64,000 nt of DNA from Solibacillus sp. FSL R5-0449 (GCF_037975215.1 NZ_CP150239.1:2828001-2892000); one strand, 5' to 3'; numbered from the stretch's first letter, positions 37,855 to 47,109 are shown. The notes: a model not told the origin generated them from the letters alone. Translations and numbers: made by a program.

Positions 37855-38601
37855 TTAGACTATCCAATCTAACGAATTTAAAAACGTGAGAACTTCTTCA
37901 TGAAGCTGGTCTTTTTCTTTGTCGAGTGTGATGACATGGCCCGAATGCTCATACCAGCTGATTTTTTTGTCGATCGATTCGACGGTGTCATAAATAATGT
38001 TGGCTGAATCGGGGTTGATAACTTTGTCGTTGCGCGACTGGATCACCAAAATCGGCGCATACAATAAGTCGATTGTCTCTCGTACATCGTAAATCAATTG
38101 CTGCAGTTCAGGCAGTGATGCCATTCCTTGCTGCTTAATCGCTTCAATCTCTAATTCAATTTCCTGTTCACTTTTACCTTGTTGTTTTTTATATTGTTTT
38201 GCATATTCAAGTACGCCTTCAAACATAATGTCTGTCGTACGCATCGTCATCGGCGAGCACATCGTCACAACGCCTTTCACCGGATGACTAGTCGCAAGCT
38301 TGAGTGAAAATACGCCACCGAGCGATAACCCCGCAACGGCGATTTCTTCATAGCCTGCCTCTTTTAATTGTGTATACCCGTTTTTAACATCTTGCCACCA
38401 TTCTTCGGGATTTGAGACAATCAGTTCTTCTGGCGGAACACCATGTCCTTTATAATGTGGGGCAAGCGATGTGTAGCCATGCTTTTCCAAAAAGCGTCCA
38501 AGCATCCGCACATCGGCCGAACTACCAGTAAATCCATGTAATAATAAAACCGCTCTCGGTCCTGCCTGAAAGAAGAACGGTGAAGACAAAGCTGATTTCA
38601 T
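37855..38601 (-). CDS. est: Carboxylesterase (YvaK/Est30 family)
   Basis: 248 residues of the alpha/beta hydrolase fold. The nucleophile lies in GLSLGG (Ser93), the acid is likely Asp192 ([11 protein letters not shown]) and the base His222 (HSGHVITLD); the oxyanion loop is [11 protein letters not shown]. It resembles the Geobacillus Est30/B. subtilis YvaK carboxylesterase, which sits between secG and rnr, as here apart from the inserted cluster. It acts on short-chain esters in the cytoplasm. Confidence 0.93.
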   Translation of the reverse strand: MKSALSSPFFFQAGPRAVLLLHGFTGSSADVRMLGRFLEKHGYTSLAPHYKGHGVPPEELIVSNPEEWWQDVKNGYTQLKEAGYEEIAVAGLSLGGVFSLKLATSHPVKGVVTMCSPMTMRTTDIMFEGVLEYAKQYKKQQGKSEQEIELEIEAIKQQGMASLPELQQLIYDVRETIDLLYAPILVIQSRNDKVINPDSANIIYDTVESIDKKISWYEHSGHVITLDKEKDQLHEEVLTFLNSLDWIV

Positions 38602-38718
38602 ACACGTGGCTCCCGTCTTGTTGAATAATATGAAGAATACGATTCGAACACACCTTCGAACCGTGGAAAACTTTCCATTTCTTTCTTCTATTATACTGTG
38701 TTTAAGCCCACACTAAAA

Positions 38719-38817
38719 GAAAAAGCCCAACCTAGCATTAAATGCTTGGTTAGGCGTTTAATTTCAATCGAATGGAATTTCGTTATAGCGAGCGGTACCA
38801 TGCAGAAAACAACAAAA
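38719..38817 (-). pseudogene. Decayed copy of the secG 3' end plus terminator
   Basis: The stretch is similar base by base to 43724-43826, which holds the end of secG and its terminator. Read on the minus strand it gives VVFCMVPLAITKF versus [13 protein letters not shown] in SecG, then the shared TTTAATTTC spacing and the GCCTAACCAAGC stem. The homology stops beyond about 38820. It implies that the TasA cluster was inserted at the end of secG. The hairpin at 38724-38755 still looks able to terminate transcription. Confidence 0.75.
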
Positions 38818-38862
38818 AAGAGCTATTCTTTTCACATTTAAGGTTACCGTCTTTAAAAAGCG

Positions 38863-38906
38863 GAAAAGCCACTAAGGTAAATCATATCACCCCTTAGCAG
38901 CTTTTC
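38863..38906 (-). terminator. Terminator of the tasA-sipW operon
   Basis: On the minus strand GAAAAGCTGCTAAGG and CCTTAGTGGCTTTTC pair around a loop of about 14 bases, 19 bp after the stop of the last gene. Confidence 0.75.
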
Positions 38907-38924
38907 AAAATTTAATTATATAAG

Positions 38925-39587
38925 TTATTGGACAAGTCTCATCTTTCTATAATAAATGATGATGACCGTGAAGATTCCGCCTACTACAAGAGCCCCACAG
39001 AGTAAAATATAATACATTAGGTTTGTCGCACCGTCAGGCAAACCAGGACCTCCCGACATTGGGCTTCCTAAGCTGGATATCTGCCCTATAATTTCTTCCT
39101 GAACCGGCTCACTTTCATCCCCTTCTGCTGTAAAAGTGATGGCAAATGAAGATTGAAGTGCTTGAAATTCATTTCCGAGATGTTCCGGAAAACGAATTGT
39201 CAGATCCAGATTTTCCTCGTTGCCAGTTGACAGTTTTCTTATTGGCAATGATTTAAAGTTAGCTAATTTGTCTTGAAACAGTTCTTCGTCACCAGCTTTG
39301 ATCTCCAACAGCAGCTCGTTAAACAGCTTTTCATCCCCACTATTTTCTAACTGCATTAGATAGTCGAAATCTTTAGTCCCGACATTCTTTACTGTAATGG
39401 TTCTTGGCGCCCAGTCACCCGGCTTCATATTACTAACTTCAAATAATGTATCTGTCGGTGTGAGACTGATGTCTATTTCCTTTTCTTCCGTATCCCCCTC
39501 ACCCTCCGCAGACACAGAAGTTACGGGAGACAACGATACCCAACTAAACAGTAAAAGTAGTGGTAAAATTTGAAACAGTTTTTTCAT
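38925..39587 (-). CDS. Secreted, C-terminally anchored protein of the TasA locus
   Basis: About 220 residues from the ATG at 39587 behind GGAGG; the listed longer start lacks a site and overlaps sipW. A signal peptide (MKKLFQILPLLLLFSWVSLS... ending VSA) is followed by a camelysin-like domain with DISLTPTDTLFEVSNMKPGD, a pattern shared with TasA (NIKPGDT). The C-terminus is a sorting-signal-like LPDGATN, a hydrophobic helix (LCGALVVGGIFTVIII) and basic residues. LPDGA is not a classical LPxTG, so sortase anchoring is uncertain; membrane anchoring is likely. It may tie matrix fibres to the cell surface. Confidence 0.75.
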   Translation of the reverse strand: MKKLFQILPLLLLFSWVSLSPVTSVSAEGEGDTEEKEIDISLTPTDTLFEVSNMKPGDWAPRTITVKNVGTKDFDYLMQLENSGDEKLFNELLLEIKAGDEELFQDKLANFKSLPIRKLSTGNEENLDLTIRFPEHLGNEFQALQSSFAITFTAEGDESEPVQEEIIGQISSLGSPMSGGPGLPDGATNLMYYILLCGALVVGGIFTVIIIYYRKMRLVQ

Positions 39588-39615
39588 ATAATGCCTCCAT
39601 ATCCTTGCAATCGAT

Positions 39616-40230
39616 TCAAGATGTACTTTTTCCAGTATCTTCTGCAATTACTTCAGCTTGTTTTCTTTGAGGGATTTCAATTAAAGAGATAGCTTTCCAA
39701 AGTGTAAATGCTGAGTATAAAAGTAAAAGTAAGCCCGGAATGATCAATAAAAATGCACCGTTTTTCGAAGAAGCAAAGTTATTGAAGTACCCTACGTACG
39801 GCAATGTAAAGCCAGTGTACTGTGCGACCACATTTTCAGCCATAACGGGATTCATATCTTCCGCATTGTTGTTATCACCTTTTGTACGGTAAAGGACAGA
39901 ATCGCCACTTTTAACTACTTCCGTAATACGGTGAGTAATTAACATATCTTCTGCTTCCTGGAAAGTGATGACATCGCCTTCTTTATAGTTCGTTTTATCT
40001 TCCGCAATTTTAACCGCGATAATAGAACCTGTTTGAATTCCTGGTTCCATGGATCCCGAAAGTACTGTTTTTAATTGGTACCCGAAAAATTGAGGTTCTC
40101 CGCCAGATGCTTTTGAAACAACGACGATGAAAGCCAAGCAAACTAGTAACGTCATTAAAATAGCAGTAATAATATTATTTACCCATTTCATGATTTTGCT
40201 ATTTCCTGATTTTTTCTTTTTACTTCTCAC
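39616..40230 (-). CDS. sipW: Signal peptidase I, SipW (ER) type
   Basis: About 204 residues from the GTG behind AGGGTGG; the ATG six codons earlier has no site. An N-terminal membrane helix is followed by the nucleophile in LSGSMEPG (Ser60) and a His in ITHRITEV (His100) in place of the Lys base of normal bacterial signal peptidases, the hallmark of SipW. A second membrane helix is near the C-terminus (AFLLIIPGLLLLLYSAF). SipW cleaves the signal peptides of TasA and TapA in B. subtilis, and both types of substrate lie upstream here. Confidence 0.9.
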   Translation of the reverse strand: MRSKKKKSGNSKIMKWVNNIITAILMTLLVCLAFIVVVSKASGGEPQFFGYQLKTVLSGSMEPGIQTGSIIAVKIAEDKTNYKEGDVITFQEAEDMLITHRITEVVKSGDSVLYRTKGDNNNAEDMNPVMAENVVAQYTGFTLPYVGYFNNFASSKNGAFLLIIPGLLLLLYSAFTLWKAISLIEIPQRKQAEVIAEDTGKSTS

Positions 40231-40288
40231 TTCTACCACCCTTTTCATGATTTTTTTATTTAAGTTTTGCTATCGCTATTTTAAATTT

Positions 40289-41146
40289 CTACAATTTCTG
40301 TATTTGGGAACTCTCCTCGGATTTGCTCTCATCGTTACTTTTCGGTGGAGTTGGACTTTCAGTATTCGATTTCGATACTTCACTCTCTTTGCTCTCATCC
40401 GCACCTGTCTTAACCTCGTCTTCTTTAATCGTTTCTTTTTCTTCAGCGATTGATTCGGTTTGCGGTTTGGCTTCCTTTTCTTTTTCAGTAGCCGGTGTTT
40501 CTGTATTTTCCGGTGTAGTTGCTTTTTCTTCTTTTTCAGCGACCGGTGCTTTTACTTCTTCTGCAGCTTCTTCTTTTTCTGCCTTTTCTTCATCAACAGC
40601 TGGTACTTCCATATCCTCTGCTGCCTTTTCTTCTTCTTTCTCTTTTTCAATTGCTGGTACTTCCGCATCTTCTGTAGCTTCTTCTTGCTCTTCCTCTTTA
40701 CAATCGATTGTCACCTTCTCAGTTGATTCAGTTGCCTCAGGTTTCTTACAATCCACTTCTTTAGATTTACCTGTTTCAACTTCGCCATCAGTTGCATCAC
40801 TTAAATCTCCGCAATCAATCACTACTTCTTCACCGGTTACCGGATCTATCACAGTAACTACTGTAACTTCGGTAGCTTTAACTTCAGGAGTTGGTAATGA
40901 TCCATTGCCCGGTGCTTTATCAGTCGAATCTTCCATACCACATGCAATCGCCGGAACTTCGGGAATTTCCCATATCCCGGCGGTAATGGCTCCTGTAAGT
41001 ACAGACTGGCTACTGAAATTCGCGGAGGTGTCGGACGACATATAAGCGACACCAAAAATAGCTAAATAACAAATGAGTGTAATTTTTAAATAGAGGATAA
41101 GATCACGCTTTTTTCTCTTGTATCTGCCTCTAGGTCTAGGATTCAA
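40289..41146 (-). CDS. TapA-like acidic matrix protein
   Basis: 285 residues from a TTG with AGGCGGT upstream. A basic N-terminus and signal anchor (YLKITLICYLAIFGVAYMSS) lead into TSANFSSQSVLTGAITAGIW, like the SipW-processed region of TasA/camelysin proteins. Residues about 70-150 hold five Cys in paired positions. The long C-terminal half (from about 155) is very acidic and made of degenerate repeats with VPAIEKEKEEE, VPAVDEEKAEK and TPATEKEKEAK. TapA in B. subtilis anchors TasA fibres and has the same position relative to sipW, but sequence similarity is low, so this assignment is inferred. Confidence 0.65.
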   Translation of the reverse strand: MNPRPRGRYKRKKRDLILYLKITLICYLAIFGVAYMSSDTSANFSSQSVLTGAITAGIWEIPEVPAIACGMEDSTDKAPGNGSLPTPEVKATEVTVVTVIDPVTGEEVVIDCGDLSDATDGEVETGKSKEVDCKKPEATESTEKVTIDCKEEEQEEATEDAEVPAIEKEKEEEKAAEDMEVPAVDEEKAEKEEAAEEVKAPVAEKEEKATTPENTETPATEKEKEAKPQTESIAEEKETIKEDEVKTGADESKESEVSKSNTESPTPPKSNDESKSEESSQIQKL

Positions 41147-41271
41147 ACCGATACCGCCTTTCTGATTTCTAAGATTGGAATTTCCTTAAATATATTCCTC
41201 AAAACACAAAAACTTTTTATACGTTGAGAAATATATATAAGGAAAAGCTCCGACGGATGTTACATAAAATA

Positions 41272-41295
41272 AGGGAGGAGAAGGGTCTCCTCCCT
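41272..41295 (-). terminator. Hairpin (attenuator-like) after tasA
   Basis: A perfect 9-bp stem AGGGAGGAG / CTCCTCCCT with a 6-base loop stands 15 bp after the tasA stop, with only an imperfect T-run. It may reduce read-through into the downstream genes, giving excess TasA. Confidence 0.65.
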
Positions 41296-41309
41296 GCATA
41301 CTAATAATA

Positions 41310-41912
41310 TTATTTTGCTGTTCCAGCTGTTTGTTTTGCATCAAATTTCCAGTTAAGCTGTAAAGAATCGCCCTGGAAGACATTTTGATCTGCGCCATTG
41401 TCGACAAATTCAAATTGGACAGTAAGCGTATCACTTGTACGTGCTTTTAGGCCGTCATTTTCTCCACCAAGAACCCAACCTAAAATATCTCTATCAACAA
41501 CGTCTGTTGAAGATAATGCTTTTAAAGTCGTTTCATGAATTACTTCTGTTCTTTTATCATTATTGATTAAGAACTTTACTTTAATAAACTCGCCTAGGTC
41601 TGCTCCTGCATTATTTAGATTTGTATCATTAACCGTATAACTTGATGTTAATAACACTTTCGAAACATCTAAGCTACCAGTGTTATTAAGTTTAAATGTA
41701 CGTAGCATTGTATCACCAGGTTTAATATTAGTTACATCGATGATAGCGTTTGCTGCATCATTACCTGCCACATTAATATCTAACGTACCTGCAGCAAAAT
41801 TACTAACATTTGTTTCTACATCATTGAAATACGCATAAGTTCCTCCACCAATCATGCTTACAGCTAGTGCTCCAGTTGCGATACCCATTGCTAATTTTGC
41901 TTTAATACTCAT
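41310..41912 (-). CDS. tasA: TasA/camelysin-type biofilm fibre protein
   Basis: 200 residues from the ATG behind GGAGG. A signal peptide (MSIKAKLAMGIATGALAVSM) is followed by the family start GGTYAYFNDVETNVSNFAAG, then LDINVAGNDA and IIDVTNIKPGDTMLRTFKLN, typical of the peptidase M73/camelysin family. It is shorter than B. subtilis TasA (261 residues), in the range of CalY. TasA forms extracellular matrix fibres after SipW cleavage. It is the first gene of the operon and lies behind a long intergenic region. Confidence 0.88.
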   Translation of the reverse strand: MSIKAKLAMGIATGALAVSMIGGGTYAYFNDVETNVSNFAAGTLDINVAGNDAANAIIDVTNIKPGDTMLRTFKLNNTGSLDVSKVLLTSSYTVNDTNLNNAGADLGEFIKVKFLINNDKRTEVIHETTLKALSSTDVVDRDILGWVLGGENDGLKARTSDTLTVQFEFVDNGADQNVFQGDSLQLNWKFDAKQTAGTAK

Positions 41913-41927
41913 TTTAAATTCCTCCAA

Positions 41928-42982
41928 TTAGTTTTAGTTTTTTTTTGCTCTTCCCTGTCTCTTTTAAGAAATTATTTTTCTTCCGCGACGCGGGTGTGAG
42001 TTTTCTTACACTTGATACATTTGTGCCAATTTCATAGTGTTGCAGCTTTTTAAGGCTCCCCCATTTTTCAACCTTTGTCTGAAAAAGCATTCATTCCATA
42101 CATAGAAGCTTTGACCCATCGCTCTTAGCAAATTTCCTGTTCAACCTGCTGGTGAGCGATATAAGAAGTAGAATGTAACCATCATTATTAGAGATTTCAC
42201 TTCTCAGATTAAAGTGCATTAAATGCTAATGTTATCCTCCTTTGTATTTCACTTTTTCGACTATGAAAGTGGAACTAAACTCAGTATAGACCGTTCCAAA
42301 AATTTCCTCTCCCCTCCATCGGGTGATTTTTGGCAAATGCAAATTCTACTTTCGAACTTACCCAAAGGTATACTTTGGTGTTAGTCCATCTACTACCAAG
42401 TGGTTATGTATCGCTTACAAACTTTGATATACCAAAGTTTCTTTATGGCCCTATGTAGAAATCATTGCTTTCAACCTCTTCCATCCACTGCTAATTTAAC
42501 GAATTGTTCTTTTATTTTTTTATTGGATTTCCTCATAGTTCATATGACTTGCTCGCCCCTGCAACTTTTGCTGGTCAATTCCTACACGAATAGATAGTAA
42601 ACGACGAAATAAACCGTATGATTCCAAAAAAAGTTGTTTAGCTTTAATATAGAATGACAAAAAATGCCAATATATCTGCGTATAATAAGAAATAGTTTTT
42701 TACATTTTTTATTTTGAATTCAGAGTAACTTTGAACAAATTAATTTCAAATATTTTATATACTGTAAATTCCGCAGCCATAATTCTGAAAATTCCTTCTT
42801 TTTTCCTTCTAATAGATATACTACTTAATTACAGTAAAACCGTTTTACAATGGGAGACTTTGAAGTACATCCTTTAATTGGGCACCTTGGATGTATGGAG
42901 TCAGTGGTGCAACCGGCCTCACAACATTTGAAAACATTTGTTAAGAGCACTCTTTTTATTTGAGTGAGGAGGCAGTTTATTG
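41928..42982. promoter_or_regulatory. 1-kb regulatory region between tasA and the LuxR regulator
   Basis: No gene is supported in this stretch. It contains two related inverted repeats: CCAAAG-GTATA-CTTTGG at 42362-42378 and AAACTTTG-ATATAC-CAAAGTTT at 42419-42440, plausible operators. A stem CCAAAAAT / ATTTTTGG spans about 42295-42333. On the plus strand the leader of the LuxR gene (42855-42900) can form GTACATCC / GGATGTAT nested in GACT / AGTC. The tasA promoter itself was not pinned down. Confidence 0.45.
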
Positions 42983-43639
42983 ATGAAAATTTTATTAGTA
43001 GATGATCAAGCAATCATCCGTAGAGGATTAATTTCCATTTTGTCGTCGGATGATAAATCGGAAATTATCGGAGAAGCCAGCGATACACAAGAAGCTCTTG
43101 AATTGCTTCAAAAAGAAACACCGGATTTGGCTATTATTGATTTTCAAATAGGAGACGAATGTGGATTAACATTGATCAATGAAGCACGGAAATTAGGCTG
43201 CACTTGCAAATTCGCGATTCTAACCTTCTCAAAGGACTATGAATCGTTTCAACGTGCAATGGCAATGGACGTAGTTGGATACATTTCACTTAATTCACAT
43301 CCAGAAGAACTTATTTATGCCATGCAAATTATTAAAAAGGGACGGAAATATTATGATCCCGACTTAATTGATAAGCTTATACAAACACAAAAGGAGTCTT
43401 CAATAGATGATAGCCGTCTTGCGCTCCTCACGACTAAGGAAAAAGAAGTAATGCAAAAACTAGGGATGGGCTATTCCAATAAACAAATAGCCCACAGTCT
43501 TTATATAACGGAAAACACGGTGAAAAAGCATGTAAGCCAAGTATTATCAAAATTGGAGCTTGGTGATCGTACTCAAGTTGCGCTCTTTGCGAACGAAACA
43601 GGATTGGTTCAATTTAAACAGGATGTAGTCGCTTTTTAA
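42983..43639 (+). CDS. Orphan NarL/LuxR-type response regulator
   Basis: 218 residues from the ATG with GAGGAGG 10 bases upstream. The receiver domain has acidic pocket Asp7/Asp8, likely phosphoacceptor Asp53 (AIIDFQIGDE) and Thr81 (ILTFS). The usual Lys of GYLLK is not present; the segment reads VVGYISLNSHPEEL, with Leu at that position. The LuxR HTH is normal (LTTKEKEVMQKLGMGYSNKQ, then IAHSLYITENTVKKHVSQVL). No kinase gene is next to it. It is divergent from tasA and probably controls it. The missing Lys may alter phosphorylation response. Confidence 0.85.
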   Translation: MKILLVDDQAIIRRGLISILSSDDKSEIIGEASDTQEALELLQKETPDLAIIDFQIGDECGLTLINEARKLGCTCKFAILTFSKDYESFQRAMAMDVVGYISLNSHPEELIYAMQIIKKGRKYYDPDLIDKLIQTQKESSIDDSRLALLTTKEKEVMQKLGMGYSNKQIAHSLYITENTVKKHVSQVLSKLELGDRTQVALFANETGLVQFKQDVVAF

Positions 43640-43723
43640 TATGATTAATCAAGTAATTCTTATTTGAAGTGCGTTTGAAAATTCAAACGCTCTGCAATTC
43701 ATTTTTGTAAAAAACTAAACAAA

Positions 43724-43766
43724 AGAAAAAAGCCTAACCGAGCAACTAAGCTTGGTTAGGCATTTA
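43724..43766. terminator. secG terminator
   Basis: GCCTAACC-GAGC and GCTT-GGTTAGGC pair with an A-run on one side; read on the minus strand a T-run follows the stem. It lies just after the secG stop and is shared with the convergent LuxR gene. Confidence 0.8.
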
Positions 43767-43778
43767 ATTTCAATCTGA

Positions 43779-44006
43779 TTAGAATTTCGTAATCGCTAAT
43801 GCTAATACGAAGAAAGCAACAGAAAGAACGATTGTTGTGCGGTGTAGGACTAGATCCATTCCACGAGCTTTCTGTTTACCGAATAGTTGTTCAGCTCCAC
43901 CAGAGATGGCACCTGATAAACCTGCGCTTTTACCTGATTGTAATAATACTACTACGATTAAGGCTATCGCTACGATAATAAGTAATACTGTAAATAACGT
44001 ATGCAT
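43779..44006 (-). CDS. secG: Protein translocase subunit SecG
   Basis: 75 residues from the ATG at 44006, behind GGGAGGTGG. Two membrane helices ([19 protein letters not shown] and [19 protein letters not shown]) flank the conserved loop [20 protein letters not shown]. SecG is a small accessory subunit of the SecYEG channel. In B. subtilis it is next to yvaK-rnr-smpB-ssrA; here the TasA cluster separates it from est. Confidence 0.95.
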   Translation of the reverse strand: MHTLFTVLLIIVAIALIVVVLLQSGKSAGLSGAISGGAEQLFGKQKARGMDLVLHRTTIVLSVAFFVLALAITKF

Positions 44007-44120
44007 TTGCTCCACCTCCCAGACATGGACGTCACAATACAAAATAGTATATCAAAAGGAGGCCGCCATTACAATATTTCTTGGAAATGAACATCATATT
44101 TTATCCAACAATATCCATTC

Positions 44121-44966
44121 TTATTCAAAATTGTTGAAACGGCATTCGCTTATATTTCGCTTCGCCGCCAATGCGAGCGGCACCATCGTTTCAAACAGCA
44201 GATCCGCTTCTTCAAAAATCAGTTTGCGCAGTTCAATATTGAAGTACTCCTTCATCCGCGATTCGGTCATCACTTCATGAACAGCACCGATCACCGCCTT
44301 TTTCTCTTTTGCGATCATCAATACTTGGTCTGCCAAGTAAAAAGCGTGGTTCGGATAGTGCGTGTTTATAATGCATGAAATATTATGCTCTTTCGATAAA
44401 CGTTTTAATGTTTCCAAAATGACAACCTGCTTTTGCACATCCAGATGCGATTCCGGTTCATCCAAAATTAAAATTTCCGGATTTGATACGAGTGTCCGTG
44501 CGATTAACGCCAGCTGCAGTTCCCCGCCGCTCACTTCATTGCATGACTTTTTCGCCAAATGCACAATGCCAACTTCATTCAATGCCTCATGTGCTTTTTC
44601 GTAATCTTCCTTGCGTGGCTTAGACAATGAACCGATATATGGAGCACGCCCCATTACTACTAAGTCCTCAATCGTAAAGCCGAACACCATTTTATGTGCC
44701 TGCGGAACGTATCCGATTTTCTTCCATAATTCTTTTTGCGAAACTTTCTGAAGCGGCACATCATCTATAAATGTTTCACCAACCCGCCAGTCGTGCAACC
44801 CGGTAATACATTTTAACAGTGTTGTTTTCCCAGCACCGTTCGGACCGAGTATTGCCATAATCTTGCCCGGCTCCAGCGTAAAGCTAATGTTCGATTCATA
44901 TATGAACGGCTTCACTTCCTTCTTTTTCGCATAGCAGAAGTTGCCTTCACGTACTTCTATTTTCAT
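44121..44966 (-). CDS. Iron-complex ABC transporter, ATP-binding protein
   Basis: 281 residues, FecE/FhuC type. Walker A GPNGAGKTTLL near residue 40, Q-loop GYVPQAH near 92, signature VSGGELQLAL near 145, Walker B ILILDEPESHLD near 165 and H-loop INTHYPNHA near 202. It overlaps the permease gene by 4 bp and is the last gene of the binding-protein/permease/ATPase operon. It powers uptake of a siderophore or related iron complex. Confidence 0.93.
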   Translation of the reverse strand: MKIEVREGNFCYAKKKEVKPFIYESNISFTLEPGKIMAILGPNGAGKTTLLKCITGLHDWRVGETFIDDVPLQKVSQKELWKKIGYVPQAHKMVFGFTIEDLVVMGRAPYIGSLSKPRKEDYEKAHEALNEVGIVHLAKKSCNEVSGGELQLALIARTLVSNPEILILDEPESHLDVQKQVVILETLKRLSKEHNISCIINTHYPNHAFYLADQVLMIAKEKKAVIGAVHEVMTESRMKEYFNIELRKLIFEEADLLFETMVPLALAAKRNISECRFNNFE

Positions 44967-45964
44967 GACCAGCTACCTCCTGTACGACGTAAAAGATAAG
45001 CAAAGAACGGTGCCCCGACAATCGCCGTTAAAATCGACAACGGAATTTCCGCCGCTGTTACCGAGCGGGCCAATGTATCGATAATGAGTAAATACGCCCC
45101 GCCCAGTGCAATCGACATCGGCAGTACGCGTTCATTATTACTACCGACAAACATCCTTGCAATATGCGGGATAATTAAACCGACCCAGCCGACAATCCCT
45201 GCAACAGCAACGGCTGCCGCTGTACAAAGTGTCGCCCCTGCAATAACGAGCCACTTCATGCGTACAACATTGATCCCTAACGACTTCGCCTCATCATCCG
45301 GCAATGTCAGTAAGTTAATGCGCCAGCGCAGTGCAAGTAAAATGAACATCCCGACTAAAATAATCGGTCCTGCTGTCCATAAATCGCGGTACGAAGCTGT
45401 TCCCAAACTTCCCATTAGCCAATACGTAATTGCAGGCAGCTTTTCTTCCGGGTCTGCCACAAATTTCGTTAACGAAATCAATGCATTAAACAACGCACTT
45501 GTCACAACCCCTGCCAGTACGAGCATAAAAATCGGCATATTGCGCCCAGACCCGCCAATCATATACGTAAATACGATAGCTGCTAAACCAAAGACGAGCG
45601 CAAAACCTTGTGTTACATAACCATTGCCAAACAGTAAAATCCCGATAGAAGCACCAAAACCGGCACCCGCGGCGACACCTAAAATATCCGCGCTCACTAA
45701 TGGATTGGCGAACATCCCCTGGAATGCGGCTCCTGAAATGGAAAGCCCCGCACCGATTAATAGTGCGAGGATAATACGCGGGAGCCGAACAGTCATGACT
45801 ACGTTATATTCCATTTGTGTCCAAGTTTCTTCTACCGGAAAAATATGCGAACTAAGGATTTTCACCACCGTTACAAAATCGACTTCAAACCGGCCGATGC
45901 CAAGTGAAACAATCGCAAGAACAAGCGGCAATACCCACAGTAAAATACTTTTCCACTTTTTCAT
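44963..45964 (-). CDS. Iron-complex ABC transporter permease (FecCD family)
   Basis: 333 residues with about ten membrane helices. Family segments include LPRIILALLIGAGLSISGAA, FQGMFANPLVSADILGVAAG and AVAVAGIVGWVGLIIPHIAR, the last being the conserved contact with the ATPase. Only one permease gene is present, so it would work as a homodimer as in BtuC-type importers. It lies 14 bp after the binding-protein gene. Confidence 0.94.
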   Translation of the reverse strand: MKKWKSILLWVLPLVLAIVSLGIGRFEVDFVTVVKILSSHIFPVEETWTQMEYNVVMTVRLPRIILALLIGAGLSISGAAFQGMFANPLVSADILGVAAGAGFGASIGILLFGNGYVTQGFALVFGLAAIVFTYMIGGSGRNMPIFMLVLAGVVTSALFNALISLTKFVADPEEKLPAITYWLMGSLGTASYRDLWTAGPIILVGMFILLALRWRINLLTLPDDEAKSLGINVVRMKWLVIAGATLCTAAAVAVAGIVGWVGLIIPHIARMFVGSNNERVLPMSIALGGAYLLIIDTLARSVTAAEIPLSILTAIVGAPFFAYLLRRTGGSWS

Positions 45965-45978
45965 AACAGTCCCTCGTT

Positions 45979-47109
45979 CTAATACTTCGCAGCGTCAGAA
46001 GATGGGTGCAGAATTTGCTCTACTTCTTCGTCCGTTACGTCATATCCGTAAAAGTCTTTATAGTAACTCTTAATTTCAGCGTTCATATCATAGTCGAATA
46101 GTTCAGGCTGGTTATTGTTTGCCAACCATTTCAGCATTAACGGTGCATCACCACTTGGCGGGAACCAGCGATAAATCCCCAGCGGAATTTTATACACCTG
46201 CTTGTTTTTCACCGCTTCCACTTCACTCCAGTCCTGACCTGGAATTGTGTTGTTATATAAATCTTCCGGCTGGATTTCTGTGAAGTTCGTTATGTAGATG
46301 ATTTCCGGATTCCAGTTGTAGATTTGCTCCATATTCACATCTTTTCGTCCTGTTACATCATTTTCCGCAACGTCATTCGCCCCTGTTGCGTTCAGCCATT
46401 GATTCCCGAAGAAGTTTTTACCGCCAACTGTAATCGCCTGTTCGGATAATTGATACAACATAAGCGCATTCGGTTTCTCTTCTGCTTTTAAGCTATCGAT
46501 CTTTTCATAAATTTCGTTTTGTACATCTGTACCGATTTCGATAAAATTGTCCGCGCGTTCTGTTGTGCTCGCAATTTCACCCGTCAGTTTTAACCAGCTG
46601 TTGAATGTTGCAAGTGGCTCTGCTGCCGCTGCATCAATCGCTTTAATCGCTACCGTGTTGATGCCTGCAGTACGTGCCTGCTCGATTGATTTTTCATCTG
46701 TTGCAATTTCAAAGAACACATCCGGGTTAATTTTCATTAATTCCTCAACGTTCATTTCACCGTTTTGTACGAATGATGTATCCGCATTCAAAATTTCCGG
46801 AGCCATTTTCGATAAGATCGAGTTTTCAGCTGCATTGTATGAATTCGGGTGCATTCCGACGATTTCTTTTGCCGAATTTGTTGCGACATACCATGTATGG
46901 AAGTACGGTAAAATCCCGCCTGATACGATCGAGTTCACTTCAGCAGGAATCGTTACTTCTGTCCCCGCCTGATCAATGACGATTTTCTCTTCTGCCGTCG
47001 TTTCATCCTCTCCACCTGAAGCTGATGATGTTGCCTCATTATCTGAACATGCTGCTAGCGCCATTGAAGCGAGTGCAAGCGTTGTCAAAATTGCTTTACG
47101 TCCTACCAT
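45979..47109 (-). CDS. Iron-complex ABC transporter substrate-binding lipoprotein
   Basis: 376 residues with a lipoprotein signal (lipobox LAAC, Cys20). The mature protein has the FepB/BtuF-type two-lobe fold: DQAGTEVTIPAEVNSIVSGG, LMKINPDVFFEIATDE and WNPEIIYITNFTEIQ. It captures an iron chelate outside the membrane. It is the first gene of the operon, with AAGGAGAGG at the start, and a Fur box lies about 90 bp upstream. The exact ligand is not evident. Confidence 0.9.
   Translation of the reverse strand: MVGRKAILTTLALASMALAACSDNEATSSASGGEDETTAEEKIVIDQAGTEVTIPAEVNSIVSGGILPYFHTWYVATNSAKEIVGMHPNSYNAAENSILSKMAPEILNADTSFVQNGEMNVEELMKINPDVFFEIATDEKSIEQARTAGINTVAIKAIDAAAAEPLATFNSWLKLTGEIASTTERADNFIEIGTDVQNEIYEKIDSLKAEEKPNALMLYQLSEQAITVGGKNFFGNQWLNATGANDVAENDVTGRKDVNMEQIYNWNPEIIYITNFTEIQPEDLYNNTIPGQDWSEVEAVKNKQVYKIPLGIYRWFPPSGDAPLMLKWLANNNQPELFDYDMNAEIKSYYKDFYGYDVTDEEVEQILHPSSDAAKY

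Noticed and set aside
40323-41045. 240-codon plus-strand ORF rich in Ser
   Set aside because: It is antisense to the acidic TapA-like gene; the long frame is a by-product of GAA/GAG-rich coding.
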